56,474 nt of DNA from an uncultured Bacteroidota bacterium (lineage in GTDB: Bacteria > Bacteroidota > Bacteroidia > Chitinophagales > Chitinophagaceae): assembly GCA_903853805.1 (NCBI GenBank), contig CAINUN010000011.1, forward strand, positions 1-56,474, written 5' to 3'. The position numbers were made by a program, and so were the translations under genes. Below the pieces are notes generated by a model that saw nothing but the letters and a program-made list of their open reading frames with translations, made no database searches and was not told where the DNA came from. Position 1 is the stretch's first letter; the number at the start of each line of letters is the position of its first letter. Shown in pieces: positions 35,846 through 44,007 of the stretch.

Positions 35846-36805
35846 TCACCCCACTTGCACATGCCATGTTGCAGGAGTACCACCATTATTTTTTACATAA
35901 AGATGGCGAGCAGCATCGGTATAACCCAACGCACCTGCCGTCACATCTTGCTGCGTGTGTGGTGCTAAAACAACAGTTGACTGACCCGGCAATGGGGTTT
36001 CCGTCATGCCATCTGTAAAGAAAAACTCTTCTGGCGAATCGCTATCGTTTTTCAAGTGCAAATGCGTATCCACTTCCATTTTACGTTTCAAAACATGGTC
36101 GGTTAAGCCCATGTCTGTTGTGCCATTAAACAAAATTTGCGTAGTGGTTTGCAACATTTCCACCGGCATATAATTACAAATGTTTTTAGGCGTTTGATAA
36201 TACTTCACCACAAGACTACCATAGTTTTTAAACATAGCCTGTGCAGCATTGATGCGCGCCGTATCGAGCGCAGAAATAGCACTATCTATTGCCCCAAAAT
36301 TGCCTTGTTGCGAATCGCGCGCGGCAAGAAGCGCCGTATTAAACGTAGTAATTTGACCCTTCAGTGTAGCCAACGAAGCATCGCTGCCTATAGTATTGAG
36401 CAACCCTGCAATTGCTGCAATTCTACTATTGATGCTTCCTTTTTGAAAAGGATTGCGGCGATTAGGCAACAAGGCTTGATATTTAATTGACTTTTGGTCG
36501 TATACCACCTGAATGGCAACATCCCAAGCACGAATTTTATTGCCCGAAAGGTCATCAAGCATTGCCGTAAAATTGGCTGTGCCGCTTGTGCCAGTTCCTT
36601 TAATACCCATCCAAACGCCATAGGCATTTACATAAGCCGTTTTATAGACATGAAAATAAGTGTACATGCCCGAAATATCGGCATCGGCAATGCCGCCATG
36701 AAGCAGGCTATCGTGTTTGTCGAAGATGTCGTATGCGTGTTTATAATTGCCGTCGGTAGCGTTGTCGATAAAGTTTTGGGCAGGACCCCAAGTAGCATCA
36801 GGCAT
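35846..36805 (-). CDS. unknown 319-aa protein beside tandem array D
   Basis: No named domain. It starts MPDATWGPAQNFIDNATDG, has no signal peptide, and is helical through about residue 230, then has a beta-rich tail of about 80 residues from EVDTHLHLKNDSDSPE to ATWHVQVG that looks like a small beta-sandwich. Residues 105-175 (LLPNRRNPFQKGSINSRIAA, then a stretch with SQQGNFGAIDSA) resemble a recurrent, unnamed Bacteroidota family that I recall as often multicopy; this is not verified. The gene is alone, with its own terminator, and array D begins about 95 bp upstream of its start, so the array sits in its promoter region and divergent to the nuclease gene. Confidence 0.7.
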   Translation of the reverse strand: MPDATWGPAQNFIDNATDGNYKHAYDIFDKHDSLLHGGIADADISGMYTYFHVYKTAYVNAYGVWMGIKGTGTSGTANFTAMLDDLSGNKIRAWDVAIQVVYDQKSIKYQALLPNRRNPFQKGSINSRIAAIAGLLNTIGSDASLATLKGQITTFNTALLAARDSQQGNFGAIDSAISALDTARINAAQAMFKNYGSLVVKYYQTPKNICNYMPVEMLQTTTQILFNGTTDMGLTDHVLKRKMEVDTHLHLKNDSDSPEEFFFTDGMTETPLPGQSTVVLAPHTQQDVTAGALGYTDAARHLYVKNNGGTPATWHVQVG

Positions 36806-36900
36806 AATTGAAAGGTTTTAAAAATGAAAGAATGTTATTACCTTTTTCTCGCTGCTAATTTTTGAAATTTTTTTTAGAAAAACAAATGTTTTGCCCACTT

Positions 36901-37183
36901 TTTTTGAAAAAAAGATAGTCGGACAACTGTCTGACATGGGTTTTTTAAAAAAGATGGCTTTGGGAAATTCCCAAGATGGTTTTTTTAAAAAGAAATGGCT
37001 CTGGGAAATTCCCAGGATGGTTTTTTTAAAAAGAAATGGCTCTGGGAAATTCCCAGGATGGGTTTTTTGAAAAGAAATGGCTCTGGGAAATTCCCAGGAT
37101 GGGTTTTTTGAAAAGAAATGGCTCTGGGAAATTCCCAAGATGGGTTATTTAAAAAGAAATGGCTCTGGGAAATTCCCAGACAT
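36901..37183. repeat. tandem array D, 41-bp period with palindromic cores, about 7 units
   Basis: TGGGAAATT cores start at 36961, 37002, 37043, 37084, 37125 and 37166, exactly 41 bp apart. Each unit has a near-perfect odd palindrome, CTGGGAAATTCCCAG (15 bp, central A), framed by TTTTTT, AAAAAG and ATGG. An earlier unit at 36901-36940 keeps the TTTTT, GAAAAAAAGAT and ATGG frame but has a different 18-bp inverted repeat, GTCGGACA/TGTCTGAC, with 7 of 8 base pairs. In the unit at 36960 the outer pair is T-A (TTGGGAA/TTCCCAA) where others have C-G, a compensated change. It lies between the divergent 319-aa and nuclease genes. Confidence 0.95.
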
Positions 37184-37291
37184 TAATAAATGTAAGGAGA
37201 TTGGTAGAGAATCTTTATTGGGTAGAAATGCTTAGTATATTTGAGCATTAACTAAAACTAATTAACAACTAACAATTCATTTTGTAACAGT

Positions 37292-38182
37292 ATGACAAAT
37301 TCTCAATTTAAAAAGGCAGCAAGACAACATCAAGTCAATTTTAGACAAAACAATATCGAAAAAGAGTATAACACTTACGTAACCTGGTTGACAGATGAAT
37401 CAGGAAAAAAGGGGGGGAATTTTTATGATGGTTTTTCAATTTTTTCCTCAGTCGCAAAACGCTATCCAAAATTCTCTGAAAATCTTTATTCAGATATGCT
37501 CAGAAGTCAACATATTCCGTTTAACCTTTTCATCCCTTTAAAATCAGATTTGACCTTTTGTAAAAATGTTTTTAATGACCTTTTAGGTGGCTGCATAAAA
37601 TCAATTGAAAGCAAAGCAATTATTGACAATGGAGATAATATCAAAATAGAATTTGCCCCCTCACCAAAAGAAAAGTATTTAAACGACAGAACTTCGTTTG
37701 ATACTTACATTGAATATACTCACACTGACAATTCAAAAGGGATTATTGGAATTGAAGTGAAATACACAGAGAAAGAATATAAACTTACTCCTGACTCTAC
37801 AGAGGATAAAGCTATAAATAATCCTACTTCAAAATATTTCACAGTATCAGAAAAGGCAAACATTTACAGACCTAATTTATTTGATGAGTTAAAGACAGAC
37901 ATTTATCGTCAAATATGGCGAAACCAACTACTTGGTGAAAGTATTCTTTTGACTGACAATGGTAAATTCAAACATTCAGTTTCATTAGTATTCTTTCCAC
38001 AAGGCAATGATCATTTTATTCATACAAGTGAAAAATACATTGCAATGCTATCTGAAAATGAGAACAAGTTTTTAGCAATAACTTACGAAAGATTTTTATC
38101 GGCTTGTCTAAAATATTGTCCTAATGAACAGTACAAAAATTGGATAGACTACTTAACAAAAAGATATATAGTTACAGACTAA
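37292..38182 (+). CDS. solitary PD-(D/E)XK nuclease-like protein, PGN_0703 type
   Basis: A 296-aa soluble protein with a PD-(D/E)XK active site: Asp137 in SFDTYIEY and Glu155 with Lys157 in GIEVKYTE, with the strand-turn-strand spacing usual in restriction-like nucleases. The sequence resembles the PGN_0703 family of putative restriction endonucleases. No methyltransferase or specificity gene is next to it, so it is not a complete restriction-modification system within the window. It is flanked by array D on one side and a nested hairpin on the other, an island-like position. The start is preceded by TTTTGTAACAGT; no Shine-Dalgarno is visible. Confidence 0.7.
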   Translation: MTNSQFKKAARQHQVNFRQNNIEKEYNTYVTWLTDESGKKGGNFYDGFSIFSSVAKRYPKFSENLYSDMLRSQHIPFNLFIPLKSDLTFCKNVFNDLLGGCIKSIESKAIIDNGDNIKIEFAPSPKEKYLNDRTSFDTYIEYTHTDNSKGIIGIEVKYTEKEYKLTPDSTEDKAINNPTSKYFTVSEKANIYRPNLFDELKTDIYRQIWRNQLLGESILLTDNGKFKHSVSLVFFPQGNDHFIHTSEKYIAMLSENENKFLAITYERFLSACLKYCPNEQYKNWIDYLTKRYIVTD

Positions 38183-38198
38183 ACATTATCACCTAATC

Positions 38199-38262
38199 GT
38201 AGCATGTCAAAACAGTTTGGCAAAGCATCTGCTTCTTCCTAAGTGTAGTTTTGACATGCTAC
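38199..38262 (+). other. nested stem-loop downstream of the nuclease gene
   Basis: GTAGCATGTCAAAAC (38199-38213) and GTTTTGACATGCTAC (38248-38262) form a perfect 15-bp stem around a 34-nt loop, which itself contains the small hairpin AAGCATCTGCTT (about 38223-38234). It is followed by CTTTTACT. It could be a terminator or a structured recombination or processing site. Confidence 0.65.
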
Positions 38263-38320
38263 CTTTTACTTTCCAACCACTATTTATTTCTTTAGCTTTA
38301 CAACTTCAACCTCCTTTTTA

Positions 38321-40270
38321 ATGAAAAAGCTCCTGCTTGTTATCTCTTTAATACAGTTTTTGACCACCGCCAATGCCCAAGAAAAAGAAGAAAACACCTT
38401 TCATTGTGCCTCAAGCAAAAAATGGTCAGCACAACAAAAGATTACCGTTGCCGACACTGCCGAAGACAACTACGATATGAAGTTTGTCCACCTCGATCTC
38501 AATGTCACCTCCATCAACGACTCCATTTATGGCAATGCCCTCATCGCCTCCAAAGTCGTTTCCGATTCTTTAAAGAAATATGTCTTCGAACTCAGCACTT
38601 ATTACACCATTGATTCCTGCAAAATAAACGGTCAGCTACTCACCGCCACCGACACGGGCATCATCCGAACTATTGTATTGCCCACTGCACTCATGCAAGG
38701 CAACAATTTACTCGCACACATCTTTTATCATGGAAGAGTGCCTAATAGCGGCGGCTTTTTTGCCTATGGCATTCGCAATCAAACATCTCCAACATGGGGC
38801 ACACACGTCACCTACACCATGAGCGAGTCTTATGAGTCGCGCGATTGGTGGCCCACCAAGCAATCCCTTACCGACAAGATAGATTCATCCGTCGTTTGGC
38901 TCACCGTTCCCGACACTTGTAAGGGCGGCAGCAACGGAACCTTATATGCCGTGGACACCCTAAGCGGAAACAGGCTTCAGTTTAAATGGAAAGAAAAACA
39001 TCCTATAGATTACTACCTCATCTCTTTGGCAGTAGCCCCTTATGTAGATTACTCTTTCTACATCCACTTCCCATTAAGCACCGATTCAATGCTCTATCAG
39101 AACTATGTTTATACAAATCCTAATACCCTACCTTATTTCAAAACTAAAATAGACTCTTGCGCCCTTACACTTCTATTTTATAGCAAGCTCTTTGGTAAAT
39201 ATCCTTTTTGGAAAGAAAAGTATGGTCATTGCATGGCACCACTTAATGGCGGCATGGAACACCAAACCATGACAACATTGGGCAACTTCGGTCTCACACT
39301 CTCTGCACATGAGTTACTTCATCAATGGTTTGGCGATTATGTCACCTGCGGCACTTGGAAAGACATTTGGCTCAACGAAGGCTTTGCTTCCTACGGCGAA
39401 TATTTATTTATAGATAGATTTCAGGGTGCCGGAAATGCTGCTACTAAAATGTACAACGTTCATGAGCATGTTATTTCTAGTATGGGTGGCTCGGTTTATG
39501 TAGATGACACCACAACAGAAAACAGAATCTTCGATAGTCGCCTCACTTATGACAAAGGCTCTGCCGTAATTCATTCGCTGCGTTTCTTATTTAACAACGA
39601 TACTACTTTCTTGCTTGCTTTAAGAACTTACCTTCAAACCTATGCCTTTAAGACTGCCACAACTGCTAACTTCCAACAAGTGATGGAATCGAACATTGGT
39701 TACAATCTCGATACTTTCTTCCAACAATGGATTTACAAAGAAGGCTTCCCGATTTATGGAGCAAAATGGAATCAAATAGGCGACACCATTTATGTTGCTT
39801 TGACACAGCAAACCTCTATGCCATCCTCTCAAACCTTATTCACTACCCCACTCGAGCTTAAATTCAAAGACAATAACGGCGATTCTCTATTGGTGAAAGT
39901 GTATAATAATGCCAACACCCAAAACTTCACTTTCCATTGGGCTAAAACCGTTTCCAACATAAGCATTGACCCCAACGATTGGTTGATAGATTCGACATCG
40001 TCCATTACTTATGACCCTACCTTAGCAGTAAATGATGTGCCGCATTCGCAAATAAACATCACCCCTAATCCTACACACGATTCTTGGAATATTACAGGTT
40101 TGAATGAAACTTTTACCATTCAGTTAATGGATGTTACTGGCAAATTAATGCTTGAAAAATCAGCTTCAGGAAACACTACCATTCCAGCAGGAAATCTTCC
40201 ACAAGGCATTTATGTTCTAAAGCTCTCTACCAATAAAAAAACAATTGATTACAAGCTAATAAAAGAATAA
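38321..40270 (+). CDS. secreted M1 family metallopeptidase with T9SS sorting domain (copy 1)
   Basis: A 649-aa zinc aminopeptidase-like protein exported by Sec and T9SS. Residues 1-19 are the signal peptide (KKLLLVISLIQFLTTANA). The N-terminal beta domain is followed by the exopeptidase-like GGMEHQTM (about residue 310), where classical M1 has GAMEN, and the zinc site HELLHQW (residues 330-334) plus Glu in WLNEGFASYGE 18 residues on. The terminal about 80 residues (ITPNPTHDSWNITG ... KLIKE) are a type A sorting domain. It cuts amino acids or peptides from extracellular protein. A paralog follows after 3 bp. Confidence 0.93.
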   Translation: MKKLLLVISLIQFLTTANAQEKEENTFHCASSKKWSAQQKITVADTAEDNYDMKFVHLDLNVTSINDSIYGNALIASKVVSDSLKKYVFELSTYYTIDSCKINGQLLTATDTGIIRTIVLPTALMQGNNLLAHIFYHGRVPNSGGFFAYGIRNQTSPTWGTHVTYTMSESYESRDWWPTKQSLTDKIDSSVVWLTVPDTCKGGSNGTLYAVDTLSGNRLQFKWKEKHPIDYYLISLAVAPYVDYSFYIHFPLSTDSMLYQNYVYTNPNTLPYFKTKIDSCALTLLFYSKLFGKYPFWKEKYGHCMAPLNGGMEHQTMTTLGNFGLTLSAHELLHQWFGDYVTCGTWKDIWLNEGFASYGEYLFIDRFQGAGNAATKMYNVHEHVISSMGGSVYVDDTTTENRIFDSRLTYDKGSAVIHSLRFLFNNDTTFLLALRTYLQTYAFKTATTANFQQVMESNIGYNLDTFFQQWIYKEGFPIYGAKWNQIGDTIYVALTQQTSMPSSQTLFTTPLELKFKDNNGDSLLVKVYNNANTQNFTFHWAKTVSNISIDPNDWLIDSTSSITYDPTLAVNDVPHSQINITPNPTHDSWNITGLNETFTIQLMDVTGKLMLEKSASGNTTIPAGNLPQGIYVLKLSTNKKTIDYKLIKE

Positions 40271-40273
40271 AAG

Positions 40274-42196
40274 ATGAAGTTGAAGTACTTGGTTTTTATT
40301 TTAGTCCTAATTGCTAACGCCCAAACAGTTGTTGCTAAACGACATGCCCTTGCAAAGACTACTGTAGCAACACCTGAGGAAGACTATTATGATGTGCAAT
40401 ACGTGAAGATTGACCTCGAAGCCACCAATGTTTCCACAGCCATTAGCGGAAGTTCTATCACTAAAGCCAAAGTGCTCACCACAAACTTCAATGAGTATTA
40501 TTTTGAACTCACCAACCAACTGCATATTGATTCAGCAAAATTCAACGGACAAATTGTTTCGGTTGATTCTATCAATGCTTTTGTGCGAAAGATTGTCTTA
40601 TCCTCTTCATTACCTCAAAATTCCATCTTCACAGCTCAAGTATTTTATCATGGTGCTCCTACGGGAGGCACTGGCTTTTTTACGATTGGCATCTTAAATG
40701 GAACTGCTGGAAACCCTGCCGTTCATGTCACGCACACAGTTAGTGCTGCTTATCATTCAAGAGATTGGTTTCCTTGCAAACAGTCATTGAGAGATAAGAT
40801 TGATTCAGCCGACATTTGGATTAAAGTTCTCAACGGATTAACTGTTGCAAGCAATGGTCTTTTAACGAACATCACTGCAGATACGAACAACATGATTCGT
40901 TATGAATGGCATACTAAATACCCAATTGATTATTACCTGCTTTCCTTTTGTGTTGCTCCATATAGTCAGTACAATTACTTCATGCACTTCAATGCCAACG
41001 ATTCCATGTTGGTGCAAAACTATTATTACGACGACACCACCACCTTTGCGGCACATCAAGACGAGATGGATTCTGTTCAACACATCATCAACTATTTCTC
41101 GGGCTTGTTTGGCAAGTATCCTTTCTTTGAAGAGAAAACAGGAACTTGTTTAGTGCCTCTAGGTGGTGGCATGGAAAATCAAACCCTTGTTTCTGTAGGT
41201 AATTTAGAAATGCAATTGATGGCGCATGAATTATCGCACCAATGGTGGGGCGACAATGTGACTTGTGGCAATATCACCGATATGTGGTTGAACGAAGGCT
41301 TGGCTACGTACAGCGAGCATTTATTCCTAGAACAATTTCGAACTCAAACAGCTGCACTCAATTTCAGAAACAGTGTTTTCAACAACGTAATGTCCAATAG
41401 TGGTGGCACTGTTTTCGTCAGCGACACAACCAATGAATTAAGGGTTTATGATGGTCGACTCACTTACTACAAAGGTGCTGCTGTCACCCACATGCTTCGA
41501 TACCTCATCAACAACGATAGTTTGTTTTTTCAAGCACTCAAAAACTACCAACAACAGTTTGCGTTTGGCAATGCTGTTACAAGCGATATGAACCAAATTG
41601 CCAATCAGGTTTCAGGACAAACACTCGACACGTTTTTCAATCAATGGATTTATAAAGAAGGCTATCCTATTTATTCAGTTAAGTGGGCGCAGGGTGGTAA
41701 TAAAGTTTGCATCAAACTAAAGCAAAACACAAGCAAACCAACCTCTGTTGTTGTTTTCAAATTACCCGTTGAAATCAAACTGCAATCGGCACAAGGCGAT
41801 ACCATTATCAAGGTTTTCAACGATCAATCTTCTCAGTTTTATACCGTGTATTGGAACAACACAATTACGGGTTTGATAATTGACCCAAACAATAACATCG
41901 TCAATGTACAAGGACCAATCACCAACGATACTACTTTGCTTGCTGTGAATGATGTGGAAACAAACAACATCCGCATTTTCCCTAACCCAAGCAATCAGTT
42001 TTGGACGGTGCAAAATCTTCCTTTCAATTGCACCCTTCAACTGTCCGATATGTTTGGTAAAACTATTTGGTCAGCTGCTAGTTCTTCTTCCGATAGTCTT
42101 CAAATTCCTGCCAATAATTTATCGGTAGGAAATTATACCCTCACCGTTTTTACCAAAGACGAAAAGCCCATGAGCTTTTTGCTTTCAAAACAATAA
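40274..42196 (+). CDS. secreted M1 family metallopeptidase with T9SS sorting domain (copy 2)
   Basis: A 640-aa paralog of the preceding gene, same layout: signal peptide (KLKYLVFILVLIANAQTVVA), GGMENQT motif with Asn instead of His (closer to canonical GAMEN), zinc site HELSHQW at residues 318-322, Glu in WLNEGLATYSE, and a type A T9SS domain at the end (FPNPSNQFWTVQ). The pair arose by tandem duplication, as they are consecutive, on one strand and 3 bp apart. The changed motif residue may give them different peptide specificity, which is speculative. Confidence 0.93.
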   Translation: MKLKYLVFILVLIANAQTVVAKRHALAKTTVATPEEDYYDVQYVKIDLEATNVSTAISGSSITKAKVLTTNFNEYYFELTNQLHIDSAKFNGQIVSVDSINAFVRKIVLSSSLPQNSIFTAQVFYHGAPTGGTGFFTIGILNGTAGNPAVHVTHTVSAAYHSRDWFPCKQSLRDKIDSADIWIKVLNGLTVASNGLLTNITADTNNMIRYEWHTKYPIDYYLLSFCVAPYSQYNYFMHFNANDSMLVQNYYYDDTTTFAAHQDEMDSVQHIINYFSGLFGKYPFFEEKTGTCLVPLGGGMENQTLVSVGNLEMQLMAHELSHQWWGDNVTCGNITDMWLNEGLATYSEHLFLEQFRTQTAALNFRNSVFNNVMSNSGGTVFVSDTTNELRVYDGRLTYYKGAAVTHMLRYLINNDSLFFQALKNYQQQFAFGNAVTSDMNQIANQVSGQTLDTFFNQWIYKEGYPIYSVKWAQGGNKVCIKLKQNTSKPTSVVVFKLPVEIKLQSAQGDTIIKVFNDQSSQFYTVYWNNTITGLIIDPNNNIVNVQGPITNDTTLLAVNDVETNNIRIFPNPSNQFWTVQNLPFNCTLQLSDMFGKTIWSAASSSSDSLQIPANNLSVGNYTLTVFTKDEKPMSFLLSKQ

Positions 42197-42214
42197 ACGA
42201 AGCTATTTTACTAA

Positions 42215-43066
42215 ATGTCTTTCGAGAGTCTTCAAAGTCTGTATCAAGAAATAGTCAACCAACCCCTCGCATCTTTGATGGTGGTGGTGAATTTGATATT
42301 GATTGAAAGCTTGTTGTCGGTTGATAATGCCGCCGTGTTGGCTACTATGGTGCTCGATTTGCCAAAAGACCAACGCAGTAAAGCATTGAAATACGGCATT
42401 CTCGGGGCTTATATTTTCAGGGGAATTTGCTTGTTGTTTGCTGCCATGCTTATTCAAATTTGGTGGTTCAAGCCTGTGGGTGGTGTCTATCTTTTAGTGC
42501 TTTCTATAAAGTATTTTATTGCAAAGCAAAAAGAAGCAAATAGTTCTGTAGAAGAAGAATTGTTTGGCAAACAAGAGTCTACTTTTTATAAAAAAACCTT
42601 GGGGCTCTTCGGTCCTTTTTGGGCAACAGTTATTTTAGTAGAGTTGATGGACCTAGCTTTTTCCATAGACAATGTAATTGCTGCCAATGCCTATTCCAAA
42701 AACATCATTCTTATTTGGACGGGCGTGTTCATTGGCATCCTTGCCATGCGTTTTGTAGCACAGGGTTTTGTGCGCCTCATGGAAAAATATCCATTCCTCA
42801 ATACAAGTGCCTACCTCGTCATTGGTTTATTGGGGTTGAAGCTATGCTTGTCAATCTATGGACACTATTATCCTTGCGCTGCTTTTTCTGTTTTTCTAGA
42901 AGGCGAAAATGCATGCCTTGCCACACAAGGAAAACCCACTCAAGGTCATGAAATGATTTGGGGAGATGCCCTCACTTCAGTCCTCAGTATTGGCTTATTT
43001 GTTTTGCCGGTTTTGTGGTCTTGGTTGATGGGAAATAAAGAACGGAAGAATACTTTAGAAAGCTAA
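42215..43066 (+). CDS. TerC family membrane protein
   Basis: A 283-aa integral membrane protein of the TerC family, which includes metal (manganese) exporters. Two homologous halves carry the family DN motifs: ESLLSVDNAAVLATMVL (about residues 30-46) and LMDLAFSIDNVIAANAYS (about 140-157). About seven hydrophobic segments. It follows the M1 gene by 18 bp on the same strand. The transported ion is inferred from the family. Confidence 0.85.
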   Translation: MSFESLQSLYQEIVNQPLASLMVVVNLILIESLLSVDNAAVLATMVLDLPKDQRSKALKYGILGAYIFRGICLLFAAMLIQIWWFKPVGGVYLLVLSIKYFIAKQKEANSSVEEELFGKQESTFYKKTLGLFGPFWATVILVELMDLAFSIDNVIAANAYSKNIILIWTGVFIGILAMRFVAQGFVRLMEKYPFLNTSAYLVIGLLGLKLCLSIYGHYYPCAAFSVFLEGENACLATQGKPTQGHEMIWGDALTSVLSIGLFVLPVLWSWLMGNKERKNTLES

Positions 43067-43092
43067 CACCTCAGTTTAGTTCAACGAGCTAT

Positions 43093-43542
43093 TTAAGCAA
43101 CCGCATTTTCTCTAGAAACTTCTCTATAAACAAATGAACTGAAAATGTGCCTACGGGCAAATCTTGCAGGCGCAGGGGCATTAATCAGCTTAACGTAAAT
43201 AGCTTTTGGCACACCAAAATATTCATAGCTACTGCCATCTAAAAACTTGATGAGCAAGGTTTCTCCTTTGTACTCAAAGTCTGATATTCCTGAAGAAGTA
43301 ATCGTACTTGTATATGCTGCTAAAGATTGCGAGCGAGTTTCGGGAGCAATGCTTACTAAAAAATGATACGCCTCAATAATGTGCTTGCTTTTTGTTTCGG
43401 CTTCGATTTTTAGGTCATGATTATCATGAAATTTATCGGGGTGCCAGCTCTTTATCAAATTACGGTAAACAGTTTTCAACTCCTGCAAATCGGTATTTTC
43501 CTGTACTCCTAATAGTTTTCTGTAACCGGCAATTTTTCTCAT
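43093..43542 (-). CDS. J-domain and KTSC-domain fusion protein
   Basis: A 149-aa cytosolic protein. Residues 1-65 form a DnaJ-like J domain with the HPD triad at 34-36 (SWHPDKFHD), which stimulates Hsp70. Residues about 75-140 match the KTSC domain (ISDFEYKGETLLIKFLDG, YEYFGVPKAIYVKL, then ARFARRHI), a small domain of unknown ligand often found in phage- and lysyl-tRNA-synthetase-linked proteins. The fusion suggests a co-chaperone for a specific client. Convergent with TerC, and separated from array E by a terminator. Confidence 0.8.
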   Translation of the reverse strand: MRKIAGYRKLLGVQENTDLQELKTVYRNLIKSWHPDKFHDNHDLKIEAETKSKHIIEAYHFLVSIAPETRSQSLAAYTSTITSSGISDFEYKGETLLIKFLDGSSYEYFGVPKAIYVKLINAPAPARFARRHIFSSFVYREVSRENAVA

Positions 43543-43572
43543 AAAATCAGTGTAGTCAATTAATTATAACAA

Positions 43573-43594
43573 AAATCGCCCTTTCAGGCGATTT
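43573..43594 (-). terminator. terminator of the porQ transcript, beyond array E
   Basis: AAATCGCC (43573-43580) and GGCGATTT (43587-43594) form an 8-bp stem with a 6-nt loop; the A-run on the left (43571-43575) is the T-run on the minus strand. It is the first terminator downstream of porQ (stop at 44008), so array E would be transcribed as its 3' UTR. Confidence 0.65.
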
Positions 43595-43732
43595 AAAGCG
43601 GCTGCTAAGGTCGTCTATTTTACGGGAATAAACGCCCAATAATGCTTGGCCTTTCTCTTTTTATTAAAAAGATGTATAAATAAGTCTTTATAGCACCATT
43701 ATTGATTCAATCTGTGTAATCTTCATCAAATC

Positions 43733-43900
43733 AACCCCATAAATATCTTTTGGGATGGCATTTACAAAATCATCAACCCCATAAATAACATTAGGGGTGG
43801 CTTTGACAAAATCATCTGCTCTATGCCTAACCTTAGGTGTGCCTTTCCGAAAAATAGGAATACCACCCCTAACATTAGGTGTGCCTTTCTGAAAAACGGG
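43733..43900. repeat. tandem array E, 42-bp period, four units
   Basis: Unit starts are 43733, 43775, 43817 and 43859, exactly 42 bp apart, with a partial copy at each end. Units 3 and 4 contain a palindrome (CCTAACCTTAGG or CCTAACATTAGG). Units 1 and 2 share ACCCCATAAAT and end in ACAAAATCATC; units 3 and 4 share TTAGGTGTGCCTTTC, so the units diverge in pairs. It lies between porQ and the J-KTSC gene. The translated minus strand would be a 14-residue repeat, probably not expressed. Confidence 0.9.
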
Positions 43901-44007
43901 AATAGAATAACAGTTTAGGGAAGAATGCATCTTTGCCACATAAACTCGCTAACCACTGTAAAATAGAATTTGAAAACTATTGCGCCCTCTAGTAATTGAG
44001 CAATTTA

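Noticed and set aside
35749-36018. Plus-strand 89-aa frame at the end of the 319-aa gene
   Set aside because: It runs through the terminator and antisense to a supported gene.
23586-37183. CRISPR array interpretation for arrays C and D
   Set aside because: Units are directly adjacent, with no unique spacers of 25-40 bp between identical repeats, and no cas genes are near.
37292-38182. Restriction-modification system
   Set aside because: Only a nuclease-like gene is present; no methyltransferase or specificity subunit within the window.
43688-43939. Minus-strand 83-aa frame through array E
   Set aside because: Built from 14-residue repeats of the 42-bp units; no start context, and it lies in the presumed porQ 3' UTR.
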